64,000 bases of DNA from Flagellimonas abyssi. Lineage in GTDB: Bacteria; Bacteroidota; Bacteroidia; Flavobacteriales; Flavobacteriaceae. The stretch spans positions 464,899 through 528,898 of the forward strand of contig NZ_JAHZSV010000001.1 of NCBI RefSeq assembly GCF_019457905.1, read 5' to 3'. A program made the position numbers and the translations under genes. Shown here one piece after another: positions 39,901 to 48,531 of this stretch (within the stretch, counting starts at the first letter, position 1; each line of letters opens with the position of its first letter). Under the pieces are notes generated by a model. The model was not told the origin of the DNA and made no database searches. It saw only the letters and a list, made by a program, of their open reading frames with translations.

Positions 39901-40342
39901 CAGGACTTTCATACATCGCCGCGCAGACATAAATGTCAAGAAGTGAATCATTATTGATATCGATTACCGCTGCTCCTGTCTTCCACTTATCCAAAGCCTC
40001 GACACCTGATGCAGCAGAAACATCCTTGAACTTGAAATCTCCTTGGTTAAGGTAGAGTTTATTGGCGACCTGATTTCCTGTAAAAAAAAGATCGGGCTTG
40101 CCATCATTATTAAAATCCCCAACTGCTACGCCTCCCCCATTGAAGATATACTCACTGGTAAGGATATTAAAGCTGTCGGTCTCTACAATTTTATTGTTGA
40201 AGTCTATACCTGAATGATCGGAGGAAACTTTAGAGAACAACGTGTCCTCTTTTTTCTTTGAGCAAGAAGCGATCAGTAATAATGAAAGTGCAATTAAAAC
40301 ATAACTTTTATTCACTGTGCTGAAGTTTTTACGATTAACCAA
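36980..40342 (-). CDS. VCBS/FG-GAP repeat lipoprotein with ASPIC/UnbV domain
   Basis: This is a 1120-residue cell-surface or periplasmic lipoprotein. The signal ends in a lipobox, LLLIASC. Many FG-GAP/VCBS blades with calcium-type loops repeat through the protein (DFNNDGKPDLFFTGN, DINNDSLLDIYV, DFNNDGYLDILTLD, DLDGDGDLDYVVSN, DLDNDGDLDIYM, DFDGDGYVDLFVG, DFDNDGDVDLIAG), enough for two seven-bladed propellers, with an ASPIC/UnbV segment at about 520-590. Such proteins are often encoded beside SusC/SusD and probably bind glycan. It lies 261 bp downstream of susD on the same strand, but a hairpin separates them. The role is inferred from the neighbours. Confidence 0.86.
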   Translation of the reverse strand: MVNRKNFSTVNKSYVLIALSLLLIASCSKKKEDTLFSKVSSDHSGIDFNNKIVETDSFNILTSEYIFNGGGVAVGDFNNDGKPDLFFTGNQVANKLYLNQGDFKFKDVSAASGVEALDKWKTGAAVIDINNDSLLDIYVCAAMYESPEEKANILYINQGVDDKGVPIFKEMAEEYGVADTGNSMNAAFIDYNKDGLLDLYVLNNVDIHILPANYREKITDGSSLSNDRLYRNNGDNTFTDVTLEAGITIEGYGLGVAVSDLNYDGWPDIYVSNDYLSNDILYINNGDGTFTDKIGEYVKHQSKFSMGSDVADFNNDGYLDILTLDMLGETNYRLKTTIKATNYNDYYMNDRYGYDYQYMRNMLQMGQGPNMPYSEIGLMAGVAKTDWSWSPLFVDADNDGRKDLLITNGFPRDITDLDFGEFNFNVQKYLSTAQILDSIPVVKIPNYAYRNEGDGQFKDVGKEWGLSIPSFSNGAAFVDLDGDGDLDYVVSNINDEAFLFKNNLESKQTGTNNYLQLNLKGPKPNTAGLGTKVAVRFADGTFQYYEHQLNRGYLSTVESMAHFGLGSQKTIESLEVLWPDGRYQTIKNIEVNQKLTIDHSESKSIDRQELAFPLAPKQTEPIYQEISDQIGVSYVHEETDKADFYVQPTLPHKLTQNGPRLAKGDINGDGFEDFIIGSSSGYSPMIFTQNSDGTFKGTALFEDEASKKREETSISLFDLDNDGDLDIYMVAGSNEFDMDSPYYQDYLMINQGNGKFERSTDKLPKINSSGSVVEAEDFDGDGYVDLFVGGRTPFSQYPKPDDCYLLKNEKGNLVDVTDAYSKELRKPGMVTDAKWADLNNDDLKDLILVGEFMPVTVFINKKDSFQRMDQTGMQQLSGWWECVLAQDFDNDGDVDLIAGNLGKNNFYQPSQERPVTMLAKDFDNNGAIDPVMFAYFKGNFGDTVYNPYPVNFWGDLIGQSPLFRKKFNYFREYAKTTKDNLFTPEQLEGAEELMANHDQTTYFENDGTGQFKMGKLPWETQSAPIKCMITTNAGNTATDILMIGNDFGNEAFIGRYDAFNGGILLGDNKGGFEFKNAEESGFKVTGDAKDMVQVERAGGGDPYIVVTQNRGKALVFTKTK

Positions 40343-40530
40343 AATTTTGATGAAATTTAACCGGTCTTAAAGCAGTTGTCTCCGTTCCATTAAAAATTGG
40401 ATGTGTTTATGTTGATGGATATACCTAAGTACTAAAAATACAAATTCGATTATTCCATCTTGCCTATCTATGATTAATATTGATTAAAAACGAATTAATT
40501 TTTAATTAATAGGATTTGTCCCTAATTAAA

Positions 40531-40559
40531 ATAGGTTGCCAATAAAATTGACAACCTAT
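40531..40559 (-). terminator. hairpin after susD
   Basis: ATAGGTTG pairs with CAACCTAT (8 bp), with an inner CAAT/ATTG pairing. On the minus strand it follows the susD stop by about 45 bp and is followed by ATTTTAATTA. It probably ends or attenuates the susC-susD transcript ahead of the VCBS gene. Confidence 0.6.
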
Positions 40560-40603
40560 CTCTCTACTCGAATTAAATTAAACTAACTCAGATCTACTTA
40601 TCA

Positions 40604-42367
40604 TTATTGCCATAGAGGGCTCTGTTCCAATACATTTCCACTTTGGTCAATAGCATTGATAGGAATAGGGAACAAATCATGTTTTGGTTGATATTCATTG
40701 AATTTTGAATCATAACCAGCTTGATCTAAATCCTCTGCTTCGTTTTCTATATAGGTATTGATTGTTTCCATAGCATTGCCCCATCTTCTTAGGTCGAACA
40801 ATCTGTGGCCTTCCATACCAAATTCCAAGCGACGCTCAAAACGAATTGCTTTTCTAGCAAAAGCTTGGTCGGGAAAAGATGCATAAAGCTCTATTTGATA
40901 ATTGGCCGCATCTGTATTTGGAATAGGGTCATCGTTTTCATCCAAGGCCTGTACATATGTCATGTTCTTTGCCCTGTCTCGCACCCTGTTCACATATTCC
41001 AACGCCAAAGGCAAATTTGGAGTGGATTGTTCTACAGCAGCCTCGGCAGCCATTAGCAATACATCGGCAAAGCGCATAATATTATAGTTGATACCGGACC
41101 AGTCCGATCCCCAGCCACCCGTTCCACGGTTGGCACCAACTTCATCTGCTTGGTATACGTTCTTCTTGGGCAAATAAGGTCCTGAAATATCACTAAATGT
41201 TGCTCTGATCCAGGCCTTCCCTGGATTACGCCCAAAACCGTTATAATCGATTCCTCTACGGGAAACTGTATAATCCAACCTTGGATCTAATGGTCCTGTA
41301 TGAGGTGTAAAATCTGTTGGGATTTCTGGCGTCTCTTCATTGTCATCATGATCAAAAGTGGAGTTGATTCCGTAATCACTGACTACATCGGTAGCGGCGT
41401 AAGTATCCAATAGTGGCAATCCAGAGCCATCTGTCTGATATGCATTTACCAAATCTTGAGTTGGCTGATAAAAACCACAACATGTACCCAAAGGTCCACC
41501 ACCTGGGAAATTTAATGTACCGGCACCGTTACCATTAAAAGAACGTCCATCATCGGATGCAAACTGAATGGCAAACATTGATTCAAGACTATTTTCTCCT
41601 GCAGCGTTAAAGTTGTCTACAAACTCTGTGTTTAATGTGTATGGTCCATTATTGATAATATCATTGAACAATGGCAAAGCCTCGTCATACTTTCCTTGGT
41701 ACAAGTATGCCTTTCCTAAAAAAGCCTTGGCTACCCAAGCATTTGCCCTACCAACAAGTATTTCATCATCCAACCTTTCTATGGCAGCTTGAAAGTCAGC
41801 TTCTATTTCGGCCCAAATAGGACCCGGATTGGGTTGATTGAATTCTTCATTCACCAAATTCTCAACAGAAATAAAGGATGGATATCCATAGAACTTTTGA
41901 AGTTCAAAATTAAAATACCCTCTTAAAAAATAAGCTTCACCAGCTTGTCTCGTAAAGTCTTGGTCTGTGATTTGATCGATCAACGCCAAAACCGCATTAC
42001 TCCTGTTTACACCGCCATAAAGCGCACTCCATCTTCCTAAAAACCAGCTATTACCGGTTTGCCAGTCCAAGGTCTCTACTTGGAACAAGGCCGTGTTGTC
42101 ACCATCGGTACTTCCACGGTGCGCATCATCGGAAACTACATCGGCCCACCAGTTGTCACCTCCAGCAGCAACGCCCTCACCTTGTCTGTTTACACGCTCA
42201 CCATCCATGGCCGAGTATGCTGCGGTCAACTTTAACTCAACACCGGTAGCTGTCTGTAAATCTTGATCAGGTATGTTCCCGGTGGCCGCTTTCTCTGTAA
42301 AATCATCTGCACAGGCCCATAGCAATAGACCTACCAGCATTGTTGAAAATATTATCTTCTTTTTCAT
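40604..42367 (-). CDS. SusD/RagB family glycan-binding lipoprotein
   Basis: This is a 587-residue outer-surface lipoprotein that closes over the paired SusC channel and binds the glycan. The signal MKKKIIFSTMLVGLLLWAC contains the lipobox. Family marks include GEAYFLRGYFNFELQKFYG (TPR helix), ANAWVAKAFLGKAYLYQGKYDEALPLF, YNIMRFADVLLMAAEAAVEQ and the C-terminal FGMEGHRLFDLRRWG with LFPIPINAID. It starts 3 bp after the susC stop, so the two are co-translated. The substrate cannot be read from the sequence; the GH3 and oxidoreductase genes nearby suggest a beta-glycoside. Confidence 0.96.
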   Translation of the reverse strand: MKKKIIFSTMLVGLLLWACADDFTEKAATGNIPDQDLQTATGVELKLTAAYSAMDGERVNRQGEGVAAGGDNWWADVVSDDAHRGSTDGDNTALFQVETLDWQTGNSWFLGRWSALYGGVNRSNAVLALIDQITDQDFTRQAGEAYFLRGYFNFELQKFYGYPSFISVENLVNEEFNQPNPGPIWAEIEADFQAAIERLDDEILVGRANAWVAKAFLGKAYLYQGKYDEALPLFNDIINNGPYTLNTEFVDNFNAAGENSLESMFAIQFASDDGRSFNGNGAGTLNFPGGGPLGTCCGFYQPTQDLVNAYQTDGSGLPLLDTYAATDVVSDYGINSTFDHDDNEETPEIPTDFTPHTGPLDPRLDYTVSRRGIDYNGFGRNPGKAWIRATFSDISGPYLPKKNVYQADEVGANRGTGGWGSDWSGINYNIMRFADVLLMAAEAAVEQSTPNLPLALEYVNRVRDRAKNMTYVQALDENDDPIPNTDAANYQIELYASFPDQAFARKAIRFERRLEFGMEGHRLFDLRRWGNAMETINTYIENEAEDLDQAGYDSKFNEYQPKHDLFPIPINAIDQSGNVLEQSPLWQ

Positions 42368-42370
42368 TTT

Positions 42371-45300
42371 TTAAAATTTAAGATTAACTCCAAAGGAATA
42401 AATTGCAGCCAAAGGGTAGTTGTTGTCCGAAACCCCTATAGTAAGGTTGTCTATAGCTCCCCCATCAAGTCTAGGCTGTAGTTCTGGGTCTACTCCATCG
42501 TAACCTGTAATGGTAAACAAATTGGTTCCCTGAAGATACAAACGAACACTGTCCATTCCTAAATAGCTTGAAACCTCTTCGTCGAAAGTATAACCTATCT
42601 GTAGGTTTTTCAATCGCATATAGGAACCATCCTCCACGAAGAATGAGTTTGCCGCACCTTCATTGTTTGTAATACTCTGGCTAAGTGCAGGTAATTCAGC
42701 GTCCAAGTTGTCCGGAGTCCAAGAATCCAATACCCTCACACTTCTATTCGCGTTGAAGAAAGAAGGGAAATCGGTGTATACCTTATCATTATTGAATATA
42801 TCGTTACCTTGTGAACCTTGGAAGAATGCAGACATATCAAATCCTTTGTATGCCATTCTCAAGTTAACACCATAAGTGAAATCAGGGTGAGGAGAACCGA
42901 TAAAAGTTCTGTCATCATCATTTATAGTCCCGTCACCATTAATATCTCGGTATCTAAATCTACCAACACCATCAGCATTGGTTGCAAACCCTTGGCTTGG
43001 TGCATTGGCCACTTCGGCCTCAGAAGCAAAGATGCCATCCACAATTCTACCATAGAAAGAGGAAATAGGTTGACCTTCTTGTGTTCTGGTTACAGTTCCT
43101 GTAGTTCTAAAACCACCAAATCCTGTTTGGAAAGCACTGATTAAATCAAGTACTTCGTTCTTGTAATGTGAAAAATTAACATCGATACCATAATTAAAGC
43201 CGGAATCGGTTTGATCTGAAAAGCTTAAAGTGGCATCCACACCTTTATTTCTAAATGAACCCAAGTTTACATAAGGAGGGGCTGCATCCAAAGCTGTAGA
43301 ACTATATAAGCTACCATCTTGATTAATCAAATCTTTGGTCGTAATGGTAAAATATTCTGCTGAAAAGTTCAGTTTATTGTCAAAGAAGCCCATTTCAATA
43401 CCAAAGTTGGTGGTCTCTGAAGTTTCCCATTTTAAATCTGGATTCCCAGCAGCTGACAGTATTGCCCCCTGAGTTATACCTGCAGCACTTCCATTATAGG
43501 CATAATTTGCATACTGCTCACTTAATATAGAGAAGTTTACTGTTGGGTTGTCCACTGGTAAGCTTTGGTTACCCAACTGTCCCCAAGATCCTTTCAACTT
43601 TAATCTGCTCATAAAGGAATCAGTTGGCCAGAAGTTTTCGTTGCTCACGACCCAACCTCCACTAAACGAAGGGAATATATCGCTCTTATTGTCTCCAATA
43701 AATCTTGAAGATTCATCACGACGAACCGTAGCGGTCAAAAGATATTTGCCATCGTAGTCATAGTTGACCGTACCAAACACTGAGAACAAAGATGATGCAT
43801 TGTCATAGGCATAAGCCACGTTAGGTGCACCACCACCATTGCTCAATAAATAATAATCAGGTCTTTCGTAAAAATAGTCGGTTCTAGAAATCTCCTTCCC
43901 TTTACCATGGTTGTCCAATGCTTCAATACCAATAAGGGCATTGATACTATGATCTCCAAAAGATTTGTTATAGTTCAACGTGTTTGTCCAAACCCATTCG
44001 TAAGTATCTTGGTCCGCTTCGGTCAAGGTATTCGTAGCAATTGGTTCAGAAGATTCTGGAATCAACGCTCTGAAACGTCTATCGTTATAAGCCCTGATAG
44101 ATCCACCAAATGAGGTTTTGAACTGCAATCCGTCCAAAATATCAACAGTTGCATAAATATCACCGAAAACCCGGAAAGTCTTAGCAAAATCATCCTTTTG
44201 ACGGGTTGCCTCCGCAACAGGGTTATTGGGGTTACCCAACTTCGCATCATTACTATAGTTGCCTCCAAAATTACCTTCATCATCATATACAGGTACCAAT
44301 GGAGACATTCTTTGTGCAAAATTGAACCAAGATTGCCCTCCACTTCTTCTATCAAATGAAATATTTGCGTGTTCCCCTATTCGGATTCTATCTCCGACTT
44401 TAAACTCCGAGTTCAACCTTACGTTTCCTCTTTTGAATCCTGTATGAATCTGGATACCTTGACGGTTCAAATAACCGGCAGAGAATAGAAACTTGGATTT
44501 TTCGTTACCATTCTCCAATGTAATGGAAGCATTTTGGGTAATGGCACTTCTGTAGATTTCGTCCACCCAATCGGTACCTCCTGGCCTAACAGTCATACTG
44601 ACAGGTACACCTTGCACCTTATCGGGAACAACTGGACTTGGCCCATTCCCATATTGTGCATGTTCAGGAGTAACTCCATCATTCAAAAAACTCTGCCAAA
44701 TCATTTGTCCATGCTGGGCAGGCGTCAACATTTCAGGTAAATTGGTAGCCACGGAAAATCCGGTGTACATATCCAAAGATACTCTTGCTCTATCCAAATT
44801 ATATCCACCACTTTTGGTAGTTACGATAATAACCCCGTTTGATGCCCTAGCACCATAAATAGCTGCGGCACCATCCTTAAGTACGTTCATCTGTTGGATG
44901 TCAGCTGGGTTTATTGAGTTCAATATACCAGGGTCATCCGTTTGGACACCATCAATAATGTAAAGCGGATCGTTACTGTTACCAGAACCGAAACCCCTAA
45001 TACGAACAACAGGAGCAGATCCTGGCTGTCCGTTGTTGGTTATGGTAACACCCGAAACCCTACCTTGTAAGGCCTCTGCTGCGTTGACCACAGGCGTTTT
45101 GGTAGCCTCGGCAACATCAACCGTTCCTACGGAACCTGTCAATTCACCTCTGGTCTGCGTACCATAACCCGTTACAACTACCTCATCCAAGGCAGCGGCA
45201 TCTTCCTGCATGGTCACATCCATAGTAGAATTACCGTTTACCGGAATTTCTATGGTTTTAAACCCTACATAGGAAAATATTAAAGTTGCATCGGAAGCTG

Positions 45301-45574
45301 CAGTAATGGAGTAGTTTCCATCAAAATCTGTCTGTGTTCCATTAGTGGTACCTTTTACAATAACATTGGTACCTGGCAAAGGTGTTCCAAAATTATCCAC
45401 AACCGTACCCGTTATGGTTAATTGGTAAGGGGGCGAAGTAGCATCACCCGAGTCCGGGGCCGCTGCAAACGCAGATCCACCCACCAACATCATTGTCATT
45501 GACAAAAAGAATGTCTGAAAAGCCTTTAGGGCACCAGACAACCTTGTCAAAACTTGAATTCTGTTTTGATTCAT
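42371..45574 (-). CDS. SusC/RagA family TonB-dependent outer-membrane transporter
   Basis: This is a 1067-residue outer-membrane channel for oligosaccharide import, powered by TonB. I start it at the ATG at about 45574 (MNQNRIQVLTRLSGALK), which gives a signal ending SAFA; a TTG 19 codons upstream is unlikely. A CarboxypepD_reg-like domain (GTVVDNFGTPLPGTNVIVKG) is at about residues 50-125, the TonB box region and plug domain follow (VVTGYGTQTRGELTGSVG, LQGRVSGVTITNNGQPGS, IRGFGSGNSNDPLYIIDG), then the 22-strand barrel up to YSFGVNLKF. The conserved DGVDPE motif is visible near the end. It diverges from the Nudix-type regulator across 461 bp. Confidence 0.96.
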   Translation of the reverse strand: MNQNRIQVLTRLSGALKAFQTFFLSMTMMLVGGSAFAAAPDSGDATSPPYQLTITGTVVDNFGTPLPGTNVIVKGTTNGTQTDFDGNYSITAASDATLIFSYVGFKTIEIPVNGNSTMDVTMQEDAAALDEVVVTGYGTQTRGELTGSVGTVDVAEATKTPVVNAAEALQGRVSGVTITNNGQPGSAPVVRIRGFGSGNSNDPLYIIDGVQTDDPGILNSINPADIQQMNVLKDGAAAIYGARASNGVIIVTTKSGGYNLDRARVSLDMYTGFSVATNLPEMLTPAQHGQMIWQSFLNDGVTPEHAQYGNGPSPVVPDKVQGVPVSMTVRPGGTDWVDEIYRSAITQNASITLENGNEKSKFLFSAGYLNRQGIQIHTGFKRGNVRLNSEFKVGDRIRIGEHANISFDRRSGGQSWFNFAQRMSPLVPVYDDEGNFGGNYSNDAKLGNPNNPVAEATRQKDDFAKTFRVFGDIYATVDILDGLQFKTSFGGSIRAYNDRRFRALIPESSEPIATNTLTEADQDTYEWVWTNTLNYNKSFGDHSINALIGIEALDNHGKGKEISRTDYFYERPDYYLLSNGGGAPNVAYAYDNASSLFSVFGTVNYDYDGKYLLTATVRRDESSRFIGDNKSDIFPSFSGGWVVSNENFWPTDSFMSRLKLKGSWGQLGNQSLPVDNPTVNFSILSEQYANYAYNGSAAGITQGAILSAAGNPDLKWETSETTNFGIEMGFFDNKLNFSAEYFTITTKDLINQDGSLYSSTALDAAPPYVNLGSFRNKGVDATLSFSDQTDSGFNYGIDVNFSHYKNEVLDLISAFQTGFGGFRTTGTVTRTQEGQPISSFYGRIVDGIFASEAEVANAPSQGFATNADGVGRFRYRDINGDGTINDDDRTFIGSPHPDFTYGVNLRMAYKGFDMSAFFQGSQGNDIFNNDKVYTDFPSFFNANRSVRVLDSWTPDNLDAELPALSQSITNNEGAANSFFVEDGSYMRLKNLQIGYTFDEEVSSYLGMDSVRLYLQGTNLFTITGYDGVDPELQPRLDGGAIDNLTIGVSDNNYPLAAIYSFGVNLKF

Positions 45575-45665
45575 AGATAGTCTATTTAGTTTAGTTATTT
45601 CTAATGATCTCGACCGTGCATATTGTCTCAATCAGGAACAATAATAGTTATTTTTTTATAATTGG

Positions 45666-45700
45666 CAATATTTTAACAGTAAATATTGAATATGACAAAA
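45666..45700 (-). promoter_or_regulatory. candidate susC promoter
   Basis: Read on the minus strand, TTTTG (45700-45696) is followed after 20 bp by TAAAATATTG (45675-45666), an approximate match to the Bacteroidota -33/-7 elements. The resulting leader would be about 85 nt. This is consensus matching only. Confidence 0.35.
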
Positions 45701-45955
45701 TCCATACTTTCAAAATATAAATCTGGTAATCCTAAAAAAACGTTAATAATACTGGGCGTACAGCGGGATGTCAATTAGGGTAATAAAATATTCATCTGCA
45801 CAGAAAACAAAAAACAAACAAATTAGTCCACCTATGTTACAATTATAATATACCTCTTCTCCTGTCTGAAAAATGTTAGCAATCATTAGAAAAAAATAAA
45901 CTCCTGACTAAATTATAGTTCATGTTCAGTAATTATTTCAGTGTCTCCCCTTTAT

Positions 45956-45976
45956 ATTGTATCAATTTGATACAAT
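45956..45976. promoter_or_regulatory. candidate operator: 21-bp palindrome
   Basis: ATTGTATCAA and TTGATACAAT are exact reverse complements around a single central T. A 10-bp perfect inverted repeat of this kind suits a dimeric winged-helix regulator, and the regulator gene begins 60 bp downstream. I saw no second exact copy in the window. Confidence 0.6.
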
Positions 45977-46011
45977 AATGCCCCTATTTTTTTATTTTTA
46001 TATTTTTTTAG

Positions 46012-46033
46012 TGTAAATTTTGCGATGTTTACA
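46012..46033. promoter_or_regulatory. inverted repeat TGTAAA-N10-TTTACA beside the regulator start
   Basis: TGTAAA at 46012-46017 and TTTACA at 46028-46033 flank 10 bp and end two bases before the ATG of the Nudix-type regulator. The left half overlaps TAAATTTTG, which resembles a -7 element with one extra base. It could allow autoregulation. Confidence 0.4.
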
Positions 46034-46035
46034 AT

Positions 46036-46752
46036 ATGTTGCCTTCAGAAAACAAATACCTAACCAACGTTTCTTTTGATACCGTAATCTTTGGTTTCAC
46101 AGGGGAAGAACTAAAAATTTTGGTTCTCGAATACCAGAACACAGGTTTATTTGCATTACCTGGAGGCTACATTAGAAGAGATGAAAACTTATTGGATGCC
46201 GCTAAAAAGGGTATTATGAGGCGTACGGGCCTCAAAACAATTCATTTGGAGCAGTTCCATACGTTTGGAAAGCTGAACAGGTCCAATCCTGAACCATCTA
46301 AAAGGATTGCCAAGGGCCTGGGCTATGAGATGCCGGATGATCACTGGGTATTGGATAGGTTCATTACCGTAGGATATTACTCTTTGATCAACTACAATGA
46401 GGTTCGTCCAACACCTAACAAGTTCTCCGATTCCATAAATTGGTATAGCATCAATAACCTTCCTCCTTTGATGATGGATCACGAGGAAATCGTAAAAAAA
46501 GCATTGGAGGCCATCAGGACTGACCTCGGTAAAAAACCTATTGGAACCAACCTGTTGCCCGAAAAATTCACCATGAAAGAATTACGAAAAGTATACGAGG
46601 CCATTTTGGACAAAAAACTTCGACGGACTACTTTTCAACGTAAAATTCTAAGTATGGACATCCTTATAAGGCATGAAAAACTCTATACCGGAGCAGCCAA
46701 CAAAGCACCTTACCTTTATAGCTTTGATAAAGAAAAAATAGAAAAGCTATAA
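46036..46752 (+). CDS. Nudix-derived transcriptional regulator (NrtR/AraR-like)
   Basis: This is a 238-residue cytoplasmic regulator built from an N-terminal Nudix fold (about 10-150) and a C-terminal winged helix (about 165-235, KFTMKELRKVYEAILDKKLRRTTFQRKIL). The Nudix box is at residues 43-66 (GGYIRRDENLL then DAAKKGIMRRTGL): E50 is kept, but the canonical R-E-x2-E-E is replaced by K58, G59, R62 and R63, so hydrolysis is not expected and the domain probably senses a ligand. Related proteins control NAD metabolism or, in Bacteroidota, sugar use. It stands between susC and the oxidoreductase genes and probably controls both directions through the palindrome upstream. Confidence 0.85.
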   Translation: MLPSENKYLTNVSFDTVIFGFTGEELKILVLEYQNTGLFALPGGYIRRDENLLDAAKKGIMRRTGLKTIHLEQFHTFGKLNRSNPEPSKRIAKGLGYEMPDDHWVLDRFITVGYYSLINYNEVRPTPNKFSDSINWYSINNLPPLMMDHEEIVKKALEAIRTDLGKKPIGTNLLPEKFTMKELRKVYEAILDKKLRRTTFQRKILSMDILIRHEKLYTGAANKAPYLYSFDKEKIEKL

Positions 46753-46820
46753 CCCATTGAACAACGTCCATTAGAATTGAGCAAAAATTATAACCTTTAA
46801 AACCTAAACTAAATACCGAA

Positions 46821-48527
46821 ATGCCAAATTTTAATATTGATGCCGACCCAAAGCATACCTACGACGCTATTGTAATCGGTTCAGGAATCAGCGGTGGTTG
46901 GGCTGCCAAAGAACTCTGTGAGAAAGGGTTAAAAACCTTAGTTCTTGAGCGTGGCCCTGTTGTTGAACATCCAACCGACTATAAAACTGCCAATCTTGAT
47001 CCTTGGGACATGGAGCTTCGCGGTGGGCTTACACCAGATCAAAAGGAAAAACATTATAAAGCTATAAGGTCTGGGTTTATAGGCCAGGACACCGAACATT
47101 TTTTTGCCAACGACAAAGAAAACCCGTACACAGAGGTTAAGCCATTTCTTTGGATACGGGGACACCAAATGGGCGGTCGCTCCCTACTTTGGGGAAAACA
47201 GACCTATCGTTGGAGCGAGATGGACTTTGAGGCAAATGCCAAAGATGGTCATGGTGTGGATTGGCCCATTCGCTATAAAGACCTAGAGCCATGGTACACC
47301 TACGTGGAAAAGTTTGCAGGGATCAGCGGTGAAGCTCTTGGCTTGCCACAACTGCCGGATAGCCACTTCCTCCCGCCCATGGAATTGAACTGTGTGGAAA
47401 AAGACATCAAAAAACGTATTGAAAGGGATTTCCCGGGAAGGCACATGATCATAGGAAGAGTTGCGCACTTGAACCAGCCCTTGAACGGTAGGGGGCAATG
47501 TCAATACAGGAACCGATGCAGTCGAGGCTGCCCCTACGGGGCCTATTTTAGCAGCAACGCGGTTACTCTTCCAGCTGCCAACGCCACAGGAAACCTTACT
47601 TTTAGGCCTTATTCCATTGTACAATCCATAATGTACGATGAAAGTACAGGAAAAGCATCTGGTGTGCGCATCATTGATGCCGAGACCAATGAGGACGCTG
47701 AGTTCAAGGCCAAAATCATTTTCTGCAATGCCTCAACGTTGAGTACAACGCAAATTTTACTGAATTCAACCTCCAATCGTTTTCCGAACGGAATGGGGAA
47801 CGATAGTGGTGAACTGGGCCACAACCTTATGGATCACACTTATCGTGTTGGGGCCTTGGGAAAAGTTGAAGGCTATGAAGATAAATATTATAGTGGGCGT
47901 AGACCCAATGGCATTTATATTCCGCGCTACTGGAACATTGATGAAAAATCAAAAACCGACAAGTTCCTTCGAGGTTTTGGTTTTCAAGGTGGAGGATACC
48001 GAATGGGCAACAGTGAAGCTGCCAACCGTAAGGAATTCGGAGGTGATTATAAGGACAGTATCATGAAACCGGGACCTTGGGAATTCTTTATTACTGGATT
48101 TGCCGAATGTTTGCCCTATCATGACAATAAGGTTTTCCTCAACAAAGAAGTCACCGATAAATGGGGGCAACCTACCCTATCCATTGATTGCGAATACAAG
48201 GAAAACGAACTGGCCCAAAACAAACAAATTCAGGAAGATGCTGTGGAAATGTTGGAAAAAGCTGGTGTAAAAGATATAATTGGTTTTGATAACGAGCACG
48301 AACCTGGATATGGAGTTCATGAAATGGGAACTGCACGAATGGGACGTGACCCAAAAACTTCCGTTTTGAACGGCACCAACCAAATTCATTCAGTGAAAAA
48401 CGTATTTGTTACCGATGGGGCTTGCATGACCTCCAACTCCTGTGTGAATCCATCATTGACCTATATGGCCCTCACCGCTCGTGCCACCAATCATGCTGTA
48501 GAACAACTTAAAAAATTCAACATTTAA
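46821..48527 (+). CDS. GMC-family flavoprotein, sugar/glycoside dehydrogenase large subunit
   Basis: This is a 568-residue FAD enzyme that probably oxidises a sugar or glycoside hydroxyl. The FAD-binding GSGISGG is at residues 20-26; the C-terminal GMC domain shows VHEMGTARMG and FVTDGACMTSNSCVNPSLTYMALTARA. A cysteine motif C227-x5-C233-x3-C237 (in RGQCQYRNRCSRGCPYG) resembles the 3Fe-4S motif of FAD-dependent glucose dehydrogenase large subunits. It has no signal peptide of its own; the Tat-signalled subunit 3 gene starts 4 bp later, so export as a complex by hitch-hiking is likely. Family choice is firm; the substrate (possibly C3 of a glycoside) is inferred. Confidence 0.9.
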   Translation: MPNFNIDADPKHTYDAIVIGSGISGGWAAKELCEKGLKTLVLERGPVVEHPTDYKTANLDPWDMELRGGLTPDQKEKHYKAIRSGFIGQDTEHFFANDKENPYTEVKPFLWIRGHQMGGRSLLWGKQTYRWSEMDFEANAKDGHGVDWPIRYKDLEPWYTYVEKFAGISGEALGLPQLPDSHFLPPMELNCVEKDIKKRIERDFPGRHMIIGRVAHLNQPLNGRGQCQYRNRCSRGCPYGAYFSSNAVTLPAANATGNLTFRPYSIVQSIMYDESTGKASGVRIIDAETNEDAEFKAKIIFCNASTLSTTQILLNSTSNRFPNGMGNDSGELGHNLMDHTYRVGALGKVEGYEDKYYSGRRPNGIYIPRYWNIDEKSKTDKFLRGFGFQGGGYRMGNSEAANRKEFGGDYKDSIMKPGPWEFFITGFAECLPYHDNKVFLNKEVTDKWGQPTLSIDCEYKENELAQNKQIQEDAVEMLEKAGVKDIIGFDNEHEPGYGVHEMGTARMGRDPKTSVLNGTNQIHSVKNVFVTDGACMTSNSCVNPSLTYMALTARATNHAVEQLKKFNI

Positions 48528-48531
48528 CCTC

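Larger units (their letters stand above)
45575..46035. other. 461-bp divergent regulatory region, susC versus Nudix-type regulator
   Basis: This AT-rich non-coding stretch contains no convincing ORF. It holds a candidate susC promoter at 45666-45700, a 21-bp palindrome at 45956-45976 and an inverted repeat at 46012-46033 just before the regulator start. The middle part (45720-45950) shows no clear structure to me. Confidence 0.7.
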
